DNA of 64,000 bases from Sphingobium terrigena (GCF_003591655.1 NZ_QVRA01000017.1:22595-86594), one strand, 5' to 3'. Positions 26,263-35,674 are shown, counted from the stretch's first letter. Notes: a model not told the origin generated them from the sequence alone. Numbers and translations are program-made.

Positions 26263-27648
26263 TCAAGATTTTTTCGGGCTGGTCTGCTCCGCATCCTTTT
26301 GCTCGGCCGAAACCGGGGCCGCAGCGCCCTTCTTGCGCAGTGCGATGCCGCTGAGGCAGGCGTGCAATATATAGTTGGCGCTCATCCGGCTGACATAGGT
26401 GGGGTCCAGGATCGGCGCGGCATCGAGCAGGTCGAAGCCAACCACCCTGGTCTGTGCGCAGAGTTGCCGCACCATCGGAATCGCCTCCCGCATGGTGATG
26501 CCGCCGGGCACCGGACGGCCCGACGCAGGTGCGTCGCCCGGATCAAGGACGCTCATGTCGAACGAGATAAAGACATGCTCCGGCCCCTGTTTCAGGCCCG
26601 CCAATATGTCCTTGGTCACCGCCTGCCAGCCGCGTTCCTGTATCGCGGCGGTAGGCAGGATGCGCGCGCCGCTGTCGGTCAGCCGCTTCTGCGTCGCCGG
26701 ATCAGCGTCGCGTCCGTGCAGGCCGACCAGCGTCACGTCGCTGCCGCGCAACAAATTTTGCTGCATCAGTCGGGTCAGGGTCTGCGTGTCGGAGATCAGA
26801 TGGTCGCCGTTCAGTTCCGCTCCGGCATGGGCATCGAACTGGACCAGTGCGACCTTGCCAACGCCATAGGTGTCAACCATCGCCGCGACATCGGCAAACA
26901 TCACCGCATGATCGCCCCCGACGATGAAAGGCACCACGCCCACACTCGCCATCTCGGCGATCATCGTGCGGACATGGGGCAGCCCGCGTTCGGGCGCCAT
27001 CGGGTCGATCGCCAGATCGCCATAGTCGGCGATCGACAGCACAAGGCCCGGATCGACCCCGCCATCGGCATCCGCGCCGACCAGCCCGTCCATGCCGCGC
27101 AACGCCATCGGTGCATGTTTGGAGTCGCGCCAGCCCGACGAAAAATCGAGCGGCACGCCGACAAAGGCGACCTCCACCTTGCCCGCGACCAGATCTTCCT
27201 TGCGCAGCGCGACCGGCGCGTCGGCAAAGGTCGGCACCGCGCCGCGCTGGAACAGATAGCGTTTCAGGCTGAACGGGCCATCGTCGCGCTGGCGCTTATC
27301 GAACAGCTTGGGGCGCACCGTCGTGCTGGCGTTCCACCCGCGCGCCTGCGGGTTGAGCGCGATCTCCGCCGGATCGCGCCCGGCCCTATATTTGCTATCC
27401 TCCACCACCGCCATCAGCGCGCTGGCATAGGCGTCGACATCGGCCGCTGAGCGCCCGGCAAGCGCCACCTGCAACTTCTCGTCCGTCAGGCCGAAGCGGG
27501 CCAGCACCGCCGGATCGGACAGAAATACCTTCTTCTCCGACGACAGGCTGGCCAGCGGATCGCTGCCCTGCGCCATGGCGGGGACGGACAGGGTTGCGAG
27601 GGCCAGAGCAAGAGTGGCGCCACGCACCAGCAAAGCGGCGCGCGCCAT
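26263..27648 (-). CDS. Exported ureohydrolase-fold protein with incomplete metal site (likely non-catalytic)
   Basis: 461 aa with a signal peptide ending AMA-Q (about residue 26), an N-terminal extension of roughly 120 residues, and an arginase/agmatinase core. Two metal ligands are replaced: GGDH H247 is kept, but the D-x-H-x-D motif reads D272-A-H274-A-G276 and the final D-x-D reads D364-M-S366. The binuclear centre can therefore hardly form. The start overlaps the stop of the intact paralogue as TGATG, so the two are made together. Likely a structural or regulatory partner of that enzyme, as in heteromeric ureohydrolases such as metformin hydrolase; this is inference. Confidence 0.88.
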   Translation of the reverse strand: MARAALLVRGATLALALATLSVPAMAQGSDPLASLSSEKKVFLSDPAVLARFGLTDEKLQVALAGRSAADVDAYASALMAVVEDSKYRAGRDPAEIALNPQARGWNASTTVRPKLFDKRQRDDGPFSLKRYLFQRGAVPTFADAPVALRKEDLVAGKVEVAFVGVPLDFSSGWRDSKHAPMALRGMDGLVGADADGGVDPGLVLSIADYGDLAIDPMAPERGLPHVRTMIAEMASVGVVPFIVGGDHAVMFADVAAMVDTYGVGKVALVQFDAHAGAELNGDHLISDTQTLTRLMQQNLLRGSDVTLVGLHGRDADPATQKRLTDSGARILPTAAIQERGWQAVTKDILAGLKQGPEHVFISFDMSVLDPGDAPASGRPVPGGITMREAIPMVRQLCAQTRVVGFDLLDAAPILDPTYVSRMSANYILHACLSGIALRKKGAAAPVSAEQKDAEQTSPKKS

Positions 27649-29117
27649 CAGTTCTTCTTCCCATAATAAGCGTCCAGCCCATGATCGACCGATACCGGGT
27701 TGAGATAGCCGGGCTTCAACCCTTTCTTGCGCATGGCAATGCCCGCCAGACAGGCGTTCAGCAGGAAATTGCTGTTGAGCGCGGTCTTGTAGCTGGTGTC
27801 GAGATAGGGCGCGACTTCGACGATATCGATGCCTGCAATGTCATTTTCAGCGCACAGGTTGCGCATGATCGGCTGCGCCTCTCGCATGGTCAGGCCGCCG
27901 GGAACCGGGGTGCCCGTGCCGGGCATGAAGGCGGGGTCCAGCACATCGACGTCGAAACTGATCCACAATTTCTTGGTGCTGGTGCGCGCTTCTTTTAGCG
28001 CACGGGCCATCACCTTGTCCCAGCCCCATTTCTCCACCTCGACCATCGTGTGATATTTCATGCCCTTGTTGCGCATCCAGCCAAAGGTTTCGAGATCGGG
28101 TCCACGCGCGCGCAGGCCCACCTGGATATAGTCGCTGCCCCGGACATGGCCTTCATTGATGACGCGATAGACCGGCTGACCATGGTCGAGCAGATGCACC
28201 CGGCCCCGGCCAATGTCATAATGGCTGTCGAAATGGATGACCCCGACATTACCCTTGCCATGGACATCGGCCGCGGCGGCGACATTGGGATATTCCAGGC
28301 TGTGGTCACCGCCGATGACGATCGGGATCGCGCCGGTGCGGGCGATCTCCGCCACCATCGCGCGGACATGATCCACGCTGCGCTCGGTCGAATTCTGGTC
28401 GATGGCGATGTCGCCATAATCGACGACTTTCAGCGCGGCATTGGGGTTGATCATCGAATACATGTCATTGCCGCCAGCCCCGCCGGTCATCCGCATCGCG
28501 CGCGGCCCGTCGATCGCGTTGCGCCAGCCTGACCCCATGTCGAGCGGCGCGCCGACGATGGCGACATCGACCTTGCCCGCTTTCAGATCCTCCGGTGTCA
28601 TGGCCAGCGGCGCCCCCGCGAAAGTCGCAAAACCCCCGCCATAGCCACCGATATAGCGGGTCAGTTCCATCGGACCGGCCTCACGCCGTGGGTCCATCGT
28701 TGCGGGGCGCTTCGCCTTCCAGGCGTTGAACCAGGGCGATGATGTGTCGAGCGGGATCGCCGCGACATCGCGCCCGGCCTTGAACTCCACCTGCGCGTGC
28801 AGGGCCTGCATGGCGTCGATATAGGCGCTGATCTCCTCCGGCTTGCTAATGCGGATACGATCGAACAGGGCGTCCTTTTCGACATAGCGCCCGGTAACGC
28901 CGCTTTTGAGGAAATCGACTTTGGCCTTGTCGATCCCGGCCAGCTTCGCCTCGACATCCTTGGGCAATTCCAGCGGCTTTGGCTTGCCCATATCATCTTC
29001 GGCCGGCATTTGCGGCGCAGGCGTGGCCGCGTTGGGCAGGTCGCCTGCCAGCACGGCCCCGATCGCCGCGATCCCGGCCATGCTCCATCCTGTAACGGCG
29101 GTCAAAGAAGGCATCAT
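27648..29117 (-). CDS. Exported ureohydrolase with complete metal site
   Basis: 489 aa. The N-terminus is signal-like (residues 1-35), followed by an extension of about 125 residues shared with the paralogues at 26263 and 38477, then the agmatinase core with all ligands: H272 (GGDH), D297/H299/D301 (FDSHYD) and D389/D391 (FDVDVLD), plus GTGTPVPGG. Classical agmatinases are cytoplasmic and about 310 aa. Start ATG 29117 (or 29114) has GGAG just upstream. Translationally coupled to the metal-site-deficient paralogue; a motif copy is 97-115 bp upstream. Expected to release urea and an amine in the periplasm; substrate unknown. Confidence 0.9.
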   Translation of the reverse strand: MMPSLTAVTGWSMAGIAAIGAVLAGDLPNAATPAPQMPAEDDMGKPKPLELPKDVEAKLAGIDKAKVDFLKSGVTGRYVEKDALFDRIRISKPEEISAYIDAMQALHAQVEFKAGRDVAAIPLDTSSPWFNAWKAKRPATMDPRREAGPMELTRYIGGYGGGFATFAGAPLAMTPEDLKAGKVDVAIVGAPLDMGSGWRNAIDGPRAMRMTGGAGGNDMYSMINPNAALKVVDYGDIAIDQNSTERSVDHVRAMVAEIARTGAIPIVIGGDHSLEYPNVAAAADVHGKGNVGVIHFDSHYDIGRGRVHLLDHGQPVYRVINEGHVRGSDYIQVGLRARGPDLETFGWMRNKGMKYHTMVEVEKWGWDKVMARALKEARTSTKKLWISFDVDVLDPAFMPGTGTPVPGGLTMREAQPIMRNLCAENDIAGIDIVEVAPYLDTSYKTALNSNFLLNACLAGIAMRKKGLKPGYLNPVSVDHGLDAYYGKKN

Positions 29118-29213
29118 CGTCTCCGGCCCGCGCGGCGCAGGCAAAGGCTGTGGGCAGGAAAAGGGCGCACCTGCCCCGATCCCGACAAGCTATGCGGCCA
29201 GCCCCCCACTCCC

Positions 29214-29232
29214 CATGGGGCATTTGACGTAG
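29214..29232 (-). promoter_or_regulatory. Regulon motif copy 4 (CTACGTCAAATGCCCCATG)
   Basis: Oriented toward the exported ureohydrolase pair. Identical over 19 bp to copy 5, in inverted orientation 30 bp away. Confidence 0.85.
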
Positions 29233-29262
29233 GATGGCGCGCCATAGGAGCAGACGAACAGG

Positions 29263-29281
29263 CTACGTCAAATGCCCCATG
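29263..29281 (+). promoter_or_regulatory. Regulon motif copy 5 (CTACGTCAAATGCCCCATG)
   Basis: Oriented toward TonB receptor 2. The 324-bp divergent gap 29118-29441 holds copies 4 and 5 and no credible gene. Confidence 0.85.
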
Positions 29282-29441
29282 TCTGACTGCCTGCGCAATC
29301 CATAGCCTTTCCACCATTGCAGAAAAGCACGAGGCGGCATCGCGGTCGCCCACAGCGTGATGGCCCCCGCAAAAGGGGCAGCCAGACGCACACCGGGAGG
29401 GGCTGATGTCAGGGAGCTATTGGACAAAAAAGGGGAATAGC

Positions 29442-31817
29442 ATGTCATATCGCAAGACGCTGAGGCTGGGACTGCTGTCCGCCACGATGATGACCAGTGC
29501 GGCCCTTGCCGCACCCGCGCTGGCGCAGGACACGCCCGCCGCCGCCGAAGCCGACAGCGACGTCATCGTCGTCACCGGCACCCGCCGCAGCACCACGCTG
29601 ATGGAAACGCCGATCAATATTGCCGCCGTCGGGGCGGAGCAGCTGGCAAACGAACGGATCGACGATATTCGCGACATCGCGGCCTTCACGCCGGGCATCA
29701 CCATCACCGATACCGGTCCCTATGGCGCGGGAAACATCGTGATGCGCGGTCTGTCGGCCAGCGATACCAGCTCGACTGGCGGTAACAGCGACACCGCGAT
29801 CGGCATCTATCTGGGCGATGTTCCGCTCTACACCGATTACAAGCTGATCGATCTGGAGCGCGTGGAAACCCTTTTGGGGCCACAGGGCACGCTTTACGGT
29901 CTTGGCACGCTGGCCGGTGCGATCCGCTACATGCCCAATCGGCCCGATCCGACCAAATTCAGTGGCGAAGCCTATGGCCGTCTCTATGATGTCGCGCACA
30001 GCAAGGGGCTGGGCTATGTGGCCTATGGCGTGCTGAACGTACCGATTGTCGCGGACTCGATCGCCTTCCGCACCGTCACCGGCTATTATTATGATCCCGG
30101 CTTCATAGACTATCCCTTCCTACTGAAACAGCCCGGCGTATCGCTGCCGCAGCCGGGTCCGGTGTCCAATCCGATGGGCAGCGACGCCGACAAGAACGCA
30201 AATTTCGCGGGCAAGAAGGATCTGAACTTTGAAAAGACCTTCACCAGCCGCAACCAGCTGGGCTATGTCGGCACGGATTTTGAGGCCTATTTCACCTACG
30301 CCTTTCAGCAGACCAAGACCAACGGGCGTCAGGCGACGGGCGGCAATGTCGTGGGCGAAGGCAAATATGAAGGCCCATGGCGTTCGGAGGAGCCGTCCAA
30401 GCGTACATCGCACCTGATCTCGCTCGAAATGCAGGGTAATGTTGCCGACGTTGCGCAGGTCGTGTTCGTCTCTGCCTATACCAACAAGAAGCGGCGCAGC
30501 TCGATCGACGTCACCGATCTGCTGATCGACCTTGATTATGACTATGAACTCTTCCCGTCCTTCTCCGGCTACACCAGGTCGCGTGGAACCGACGAGCAAT
30601 ATAATCAGGAAGTCCGCCTGGTTTCCACCCATGGCGGGCCATTCAGCTGGGTAGTGGGCGGCTTCTGGAACAGGCAGAGTAGCGATTCCGATTATCGTGA
30701 AATCGTACCGGGCTATCCGGCCTATGCCGGTATCGACCGACCCGACGAAGTCGAATATGCGTCTTATGTGAACACCAAGCTCGACGAAAAGGCGGTCTTT
30801 GGCGAAGGCAGCTTCAAGATCACGCCGGAGTGGCAGGTGACAGCGGGCATCCGCTATTTCAAATATAAGGCCGATGTCATTGGCGGCACGGCGCTGCCGC
30901 TGTTCCAGACTTTTCCAGCCATCAACTTTCGTTCGCGCGCTGGCACGACCGGTCAGGATGGCACTGTCTGGAAATTCAACACATCCTACAACATTACGCC
31001 GGACCTGATGGTCTGGGGGACTTACTCGAAGGGCTATCGTATTGGCGGCGTAAACCGCGTCGCCCCCTGCGTCCTGCCGCTCCCGCCTGGCCAAAATCTC
31101 TGTGCGCTTGAAAACGAGCTGTTTTATGGCCCGGACAAGGTTAAAAACGCCGAAATTGGCGTGAGGGCGCAACTGTTCGATCGCAAATTGTCAATGAGCC
31201 TCTCAGCGTTCAAGATCAAATGGAACGGCATCCAATTGGACGGCCAGACCGTCAACGGCGCGATCGGCATCATTACCAACGGCGGCGCGGCGGAATCCAA
31301 GGGGATCGATTTCTCCTTCGATGCCCGACCGATCGAGGGGCTGAGCATCCGCGGCAATTACAGCTATCTGGACGCCAAGCTGACCGAAAGCGTGACACAA
31401 TTGCTGTCTATCCAAGGCGGCGCATTAGTCGATGTGTTCGCCGGCGGTCGCCTGCCTGGTTCAACCAAGAATAGTGGCGCGATCGGTGTGACCTATGAAA
31501 TGCCGATGGGCGACAATGCGCTGGTTCTGGGCTGGACGACCACCTATTCGGGCGGCATCTACAGCCGTCCGGGTCTGCGCGGCGGCGGCGAGCGTATTCC
31601 CTCCTACACAATGAGCCGGGCGAACATCACGTACAAGACCGACGTTTATGAAATCGGCCTGTTCGCGAACAACATCTTCGACAAATATGCCATCACCGGG
31701 ATCGGCAACGACCTGACCCGCTACGGTCTGGTCAATGACGGGGTGATCTATCGCGGCTATGCGCAATCTGTCGCGCAACCCCGCGTGCTCGGTATCGAAA
31801 GCCGGGTCCGGTTCTGA
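29442..31817 (+). CDS. TonB-dependent outer-membrane receptor 2
   Basis: 791 aa: signal peptide ending ALA-Q (about residue 28), SDVIVVTGTRRSTTLMETPI at the TonB box/plug start, GPQGTLYGLGTLAGAIRY in the plug, and a beta-barrel ending in F (IESRVRF). ATG 29442 is chosen for its AGGGG ribosome binding site; 29406 gives an unlikely 12-residue extension. It is divergent from the exported ureohydrolase pair and shares with it an inverted pair of regulatory motifs, so its ligand is likely the guanidino substrate or a metal complex needed by the enzymes. Confidence 0.93.
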   Translation: MSYRKTLRLGLLSATMMTSAALAAPALAQDTPAAAEADSDVIVVTGTRRSTTLMETPINIAAVGAEQLANERIDDIRDIAAFTPGITITDTGPYGAGNIVMRGLSASDTSSTGGNSDTAIGIYLGDVPLYTDYKLIDLERVETLLGPQGTLYGLGTLAGAIRYMPNRPDPTKFSGEAYGRLYDVAHSKGLGYVAYGVLNVPIVADSIAFRTVTGYYYDPGFIDYPFLLKQPGVSLPQPGPVSNPMGSDADKNANFAGKKDLNFEKTFTSRNQLGYVGTDFEAYFTYAFQQTKTNGRQATGGNVVGEGKYEGPWRSEEPSKRTSHLISLEMQGNVADVAQVVFVSAYTNKKRRSSIDVTDLLIDLDYDYELFPSFSGYTRSRGTDEQYNQEVRLVSTHGGPFSWVVGGFWNRQSSDSDYREIVPGYPAYAGIDRPDEVEYASYVNTKLDEKAVFGEGSFKITPEWQVTAGIRYFKYKADVIGGTALPLFQTFPAINFRSRAGTTGQDGTVWKFNTSYNITPDLMVWGTYSKGYRIGGVNRVAPCVLPLPPGQNLCALENELFYGPDKVKNAEIGVRAQLFDRKLSMSLSAFKIKWNGIQLDGQTVNGAIGIITNGGAAESKGIDFSFDARPIEGLSIRGNYSYLDAKLTESVTQLLSIQGGALVDVFAGGRLPGSTKNSGAIGVTYEMPMGDNALVLGWTTTYSGGIYSRPGLRGGGERIPSYTMSRANITYKTDVYEIGLFANNIFDKYAITGIGNDLTRYGLVNDGVIYRGYAQSVAQPRVLGIESRVRF

Positions 31818-31821
31818 TCCG

Positions 31822-31854
31822 TAGGGGCGGCCTTGCATCGGCAGGTCGCCCCTA
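31822..31854. terminator. Hairpin between convergent TonB receptor 2 and TPR-sulfotransferase 2
   Basis: Stem TAGGGGCG/CGCCCCTA with a 17-nt loop that can pair further (GCC/GGC). Probable bidirectional terminator. Confidence 0.6.
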
Positions 31855-33417
31855 TTCTATCTCTATCCCTTGGCTTCCCAGCCAATCGCGCACCGGGGCC
31901 AGCGCGACGACATGCGCTTTCCAGCGCGCCACGGCATCGGCGTTGATCGGCCTGCGGACCTGCGCGGCGCTGGGGGTGGCGACGGCGGCCTGATTTTCGT
32001 GGAAGGACAGGCAGGCCGCGTCCCATGCAAGCCCGCAATGGGTCAATAGCTGGCGTGTCTGCCCTTCCTGATCCGCGACCAGCGCTTCATAGGAAAGCTC
32101 TAGCACCCGGCCGGGAAACAGCCGTTCCCATAGCGCCATCAACCGATCGAAGCGCACATAATAGCGGGCGATGTCCATAGGATCGTAGCTATAGGCATAA
32201 TAGGCCGACTGGCTGGCGAAGAGATTTTTATAATTGCTCCACAGCGTGTCCATCGGGTGGCGGCGCAGGCAGACGATCCGCGCCTGTGGCAGGGCGTGCA
32301 ATATGTGGCCGATATAGAGGAAATTGGCGGGCAGCTTGTCGATGAAGTGGGGCTTGCCCGGCGGGCGATGATGGCTGGCGCGGGCCATATAGGCTTGGGC
32401 GATCGCTGCCGGATCGGCCGCAGCGCTGGCCGCGATCGTTTCCGGGTCGATCACCAGTCGCGACCTTGTGCCAGCCAGTTGCTTGACGGCCAGCGGCATC
32501 GCCTGCAATTCGCCCGCTGACCCGACGTCTGGATGGGATGACAATATCCGGTCCACCAATGTCGTGCCGGTGCGCGGCATCCCGACGATGAAGAGCGGCG
32601 CGTCCTCCGCCAGCCCCGCACCCCACCCGCGCGGCGGCCCATCGCCAAACAGCCGCTCGATGGCGTCGAAAATCGCGGCGTCCTGCGCAAAATCATAGCC
32701 GATGGCGCGTTTATGCGCGGCATTGGCCTGGCTCAGATGGGCAAAGGCGGCGGGCGCATCGCCCAGATCCTCCGCCTCTTTGGCCAGCGCATAGCGAATG
32801 CGCAGAGCATCGTCTGGGCGGGTCGCGGCGTTCAGCGCCGCCTCCAGCCGGGGGACATGGTTGGCTGCTTTCGTCTGGCGCGACAGGATGGCGAGCGCAT
32901 AATGGGCGCGGGCATGGCCGGGATCGGCGGACAGGATCGCCTCATACTGGTCCCGCGCTGCCTCCACACGCCCGGTAAAGCCGCAGGCAGCGGCGAGATT
33001 GTAACGATAATCGAGATTGTCCGGTTCGCCGGCCACGGCGGCCTCGAACGGCGGCACCGACGCTTCATGGTCGCCCAGCCGCGCCAGCACGCAGCCGATC
33101 GTATCGGACGTCAGCGCATCCGCCCCGCCCAGCGCCAGCGCCTGCCGCGCTGCCTGCCCCGCCTCGCCATCGCGGCGCAGCAGGGTCAGCAGCCTTGCAT
33201 ATTGCGCCAGATGTTCCGCCACCGGCCCGCGTGCTACCGCCTGCTCCAGCATCGGCAGCGCCTTGGCCACCTGCCCCGCTTCCGCTGCCGCCAGCCCCAG
33301 CAGGAAGAAGCCGGCGGGCTGGTCGGGATGCGTCATCGCCAGTTGCTGCGCCGCCTGCGCCGCCTGCGCCAGATCGCCCCGCGCCAGTGCCGCGCGCGCC
33401 CGCGCCTCCAGGCTCAT
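31852..33417 (-). CDS. TPR-repeat protein with C-terminal sulfotransferase domain (copy 2)
   Basis: 521 aa. N-terminal TPR repeats (residues about 1-240) and a sulfotransferase domain with LFIVGMPRTGTTLVDRIL near residue 276 and FIDKLPANFLYIGHI. Shorter than copy 1, mainly in the TPR part. Its ATG overlaps the hupE2 stop as ATGA, putting it in a ppiC-hupE-sulfotransferase operon. No signal peptide. Function relative to the metal permease is unknown. Confidence 0.88.
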   Translation of the reverse strand: MSLEARARAALARGDLAQAAQAAQQLAMTHPDQPAGFFLLGLAAAEAGQVAKALPMLEQAVARGPVAEHLAQYARLLTLLRRDGEAGQAARQALALGGADALTSDTIGCVLARLGDHEASVPPFEAAVAGEPDNLDYRYNLAAACGFTGRVEAARDQYEAILSADPGHARAHYALAILSRQTKAANHVPRLEAALNAATRPDDALRIRYALAKEAEDLGDAPAAFAHLSQANAAHKRAIGYDFAQDAAIFDAIERLFGDGPPRGWGAGLAEDAPLFIVGMPRTGTTLVDRILSSHPDVGSAGELQAMPLAVKQLAGTRSRLVIDPETIAASAAADPAAIAQAYMARASHHRPPGKPHFIDKLPANFLYIGHILHALPQARIVCLRRHPMDTLWSNYKNLFASQSAYYAYSYDPMDIARYYVRFDRLMALWERLFPGRVLELSYEALVADQEGQTRQLLTHCGLAWDAACLSFHENQAAVATPSAAQVRRPINADAVARWKAHVVALAPVRDWLGSQGIEIE

Positions 33418-34415
33418 GCCGCCCCCAAGGTGAAGCCCACCACCCGTTCGATCATCCAGAAACAGCCGACAATCCCCGCGCCATAGAGCGCCGCCTGCCG
33501 CACCATCTGCTGCCGGTCGAAAATTGCGGCAAGCTTCATGACGCCCAGCACGCAGCCGACGAAGAATAGCTGCCCCAGTTCCACCCCGCCATTGAAGAAG
33601 AGAAGCCCCGGCAGCCGCTCCTGCGGCGCTACGCCCAGTTCGCGCAAAACGGTCGCAAAGCCAAGGCCGTGAAGCAGGCCGAAACTCGCCACCACCGCCA
33701 GTTGGCGGCGTTGTTTACCGGGATCGGGAAGCGCATCGTCGCGGGTGCGGATCGCCTCGCGCGCCATGAAGGCGATGGAGAGCGCGATCACCGCCTCGAC
33801 CGGCGGCACCGGCACCGTGACGACATCGAAAAAGGCCAGCGCCAGACTAAGCGAATGGCCAATGGTGAAGGTGGTGACGAGCAAAAGCAGGAAGCGCCCG
33901 CGCGCCAACAGGCAGAGGCACAGCACGAAGGCGAGATGGTCCCAGCCACCCAGAATGTGGACGATCCCCTCCCATGTATAATCGACCGCAATCTCTGGCA
34001 GCGCCCGTTCGCGCGCCGCGACCGCGCCGATTGGCAGCGACAGGCTGTCGCCGTCGGGCTGGAGCGCCTGCTGGACGCGGGTGCCGGTCGCGGTGGAGAG
34101 GAACGTGCCGCCATCGACTGCCCAAGGGGTGACAATGACGTCATCGGGGGCAATGGCGCGGTCGCAGGCGATGGTGATGGCATAGCGGGTGACGGTCGCC
34201 TCATTGAGCCGTTCGCGCGCCGTTTCCCGGCACCCGTCGGGCAGACCGAGCGGTGCATTGCTGGCCAGCACGGAGGGGATGGAGGCGCTGAGGTCAAAGC
34301 TGCCGGGGTCGATGCCCGGCTGGATGCTATAGTCGCCGACCCGGAATATATCCGCCTGTGCCGGGGCGGCCAGGCCCAGCAGCGCAATGGCCAGCCAGAA
34401 CGCGCGAACCAGCAT
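33414..34415 (-). CDS. HupE/UreJ-type metal permease with exported N-terminal domain (copy 2)
   Basis: 333 aa, same architecture as copy 1: signal peptide (FWLAIALLGLAAPAQA), periplasmic domain with a DGC motif, then transmembrane helices containing HILGGWDHLAFVLCLCLLARG and GLLHGLGFATVLRELG. It follows the isomerase gene by 1 bp and is coupled to the TPR-sulfotransferase. Candidate nickel importer for urease or ureohydrolases. Confidence 0.85.
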   Translation of the reverse strand: MLVRAFWLAIALLGLAAPAQADIFRVGDYSIQPGIDPGSFDLSASIPSVLASNAPLGLPDGCRETARERLNEATVTRYAITIACDRAIAPDDVIVTPWAVDGGTFLSTATGTRVQQALQPDGDSLSLPIGAVAARERALPEIAVDYTWEGIVHILGGWDHLAFVLCLCLLARGRFLLLLVTTFTIGHSLSLALAFFDVVTVPVPPVEAVIALSIAFMAREAIRTRDDALPDPGKQRRQLAVVASFGLLHGLGFATVLRELGVAPQERLPGLLFFNGGVELGQLFFVGCVLGVMKLAAIFDRQQMVRQAALYGAGIVGCFWMIERVVGFTLGAA

Positions 34416-34416
34416 A

Positions 34417-35220
34417 TTATGGCTCCACCCGGATATGATAGCGATCCTCCAGCCGGGCGACTTCCTTGTCCACCCGCGTGCCGGTTTCCGCCGCCAGATA
34501 ATCCTGCTTCACCTGATCGCGCACTGCCGGATAGGGGAGCATCGCCACGCCCCCCCGGTCCCGCACCCGCGCAAAATGCCAGCCACGGGTCGATCGGAGC
34601 GGGCCGATCCATGTGCCTGTCTGCGCCTTGTTCACCGCGTCAAGGAAGGGCGCGCCGAACATGCCGCGCAGCATCGACACACCATAATCGGGCAGGTCAT
34701 GCCCCATCCAGAAATCATCGCCGTTCACCGTCCCGCCGAATTGCAGCCGTGCGAGCAACGCCGGGGCATTGGCAGGCGCTTTTTCAAAAAACACATGGGT
34801 AAGCGACAGGCGCGGTTCGGCGCGATAGAGGTCGCGATGGGTGGCATAATAGCCGATCAGTTGATCTTCGCTCGGCTCAGGCGGCGCACCGGCGATCAGG
34901 AAGCGGACGCGGTCGATCAGCCGCTGCTTGGTGGTCTTGTCGGTCATGTGCATCCCACGATCCACCGCTTCACGGAACAGCAGTTCGTCGGCGATATAAT
35001 CGTGAATAAGTTTGGCTTTGGCGGCCGCGTCGGGTGCCTTGCCCGCCATCATCGCATAATCGTCGGACAGGATTTGCTGCACCGATCGCGGCACCTCTAT
35101 CGTGTCGCGCCGGGCGGTGACCGCCCAGTAGAGCAGGAAGATCGCCCCCGCCACGGCCAGAAAGACGATGAACGGATCGCGGGCGGCGATCCCGCGCAGC
35201 ATGGCAACCAGTCGGCGCAT
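34417..35220 (-). CDS. Membrane-anchored PpiC/parvulin-like peptidyl-prolyl isomerase (copy 2)
   Basis: 267 aa, one transmembrane helix near residues 17-34, then a periplasmic part closely matching copy 1 (DELLFREAVDRGMHMTD, RVRFLIAGAPPEPSEDQL, GDDFWMGHDLPDYGVSMLRGMFG, GPLRSTRGWHF). First gene of ppiC2-hupE2-TPR-sulfotransferase. A regulon motif copy lies 77-95 bp upstream. Confidence 0.8.
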   Translation of the reverse strand: MRRLVAMLRGIAARDPFIVFLAVAGAIFLLYWAVTARRDTIEVPRSVQQILSDDYAMMAGKAPDAAAKAKLIHDYIADELLFREAVDRGMHMTDKTTKQRLIDRVRFLIAGAPPEPSEDQLIGYYATHRDLYRAEPRLSLTHVFFEKAPANAPALLARLQFGGTVNGDDFWMGHDLPDYGVSMLRGMFGAPFLDAVNKAQTGTWIGPLRSTRGWHFARVRDRGGVAMLPYPAVRDQVKQDYLAAETGTRVDKEVARLEDRYHIRVEP

Positions 35221-35296
35221 CAGCGCAACACCCTTTCACATGCGCCCGGCAGGCAGGCGTCGATGCCGGTTATGACGAGGCGCTGGATGCGTCCCT

Positions 35297-35315
35297 CTAC
35301 GTCAAATGACGCATG
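35297..35315 (+). promoter_or_regulatory. Regulon motif copy 6 (CTACGTCAAATGACGCATG)
   Basis: Near-perfect dyad (CGTCA-AA-TGACG), upstream of the ppiC2-hupE2 operon. Its orientation by the consensus is opposite to the gene, but the near-symmetry makes orientation weakly informative. Confidence 0.75.
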
Positions 35316-35521
35316 GGTTGGGGGCAGAGCGGCGCGACGGCCGCACGACCAGCGGGTTACGTATGGCGAGGCGGAGGATGGCTGGTCCATCCGATCAGGT
35401 AGAACAGAGGAAATGCTGCATTGGAAGGGTGATGAAGGGAGGCAAGGTCGGAATTTATTCCCCTCCTGCTATCGGGACCGGGATCAAGGTTCGCTTCTGA
35501 TCGCCATCCGCCAATTACCAA

Positions 35522-35625
35522 CTCCGTCATCCCGACGTAGTTCAGGATCCATTGGCTCTACCTCTGCGCAAAATGCGCAAAGGTTGCGTGAATGGATCCC
35601 GAATCAAGTCCGGGATGACGGGGAG
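35522..35625. repeat. Palindromic repeat downstream of the molybdenum hydroxylase operon
   Basis: Inverted arms 35522-35553 and 35591-35625 share CCGTCATCCCG..GGATCCATT. A different subfamily from the CCCGCG repeats. May end transcription of the leftward iorB-like gene. Confidence 0.7.
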
Positions 35626-35674
35626 TTAGAAACGCCACGCTATCTTCCATGCTTCCCGCTCAAAGGATGTCGCG

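Larger units (their letters stand above)
35221..35674. other. 454-bp intergenic region with a regulatory motif and a REP-like repeat
   Basis: Contains motif copy 6 and the palindromic repeat at 35522-35625. No ORF here has a ribosome binding site and family-like sequence. A partial match, CCATACGTAACC on the minus strand near 35356, may be a decayed second site. Confidence 0.6.

Noticed and set aside
35345..35362. Partial motif CCATACGTAACC near ppiC2
   Set aside because: Matches only the TACGT half; not counted among the copies.
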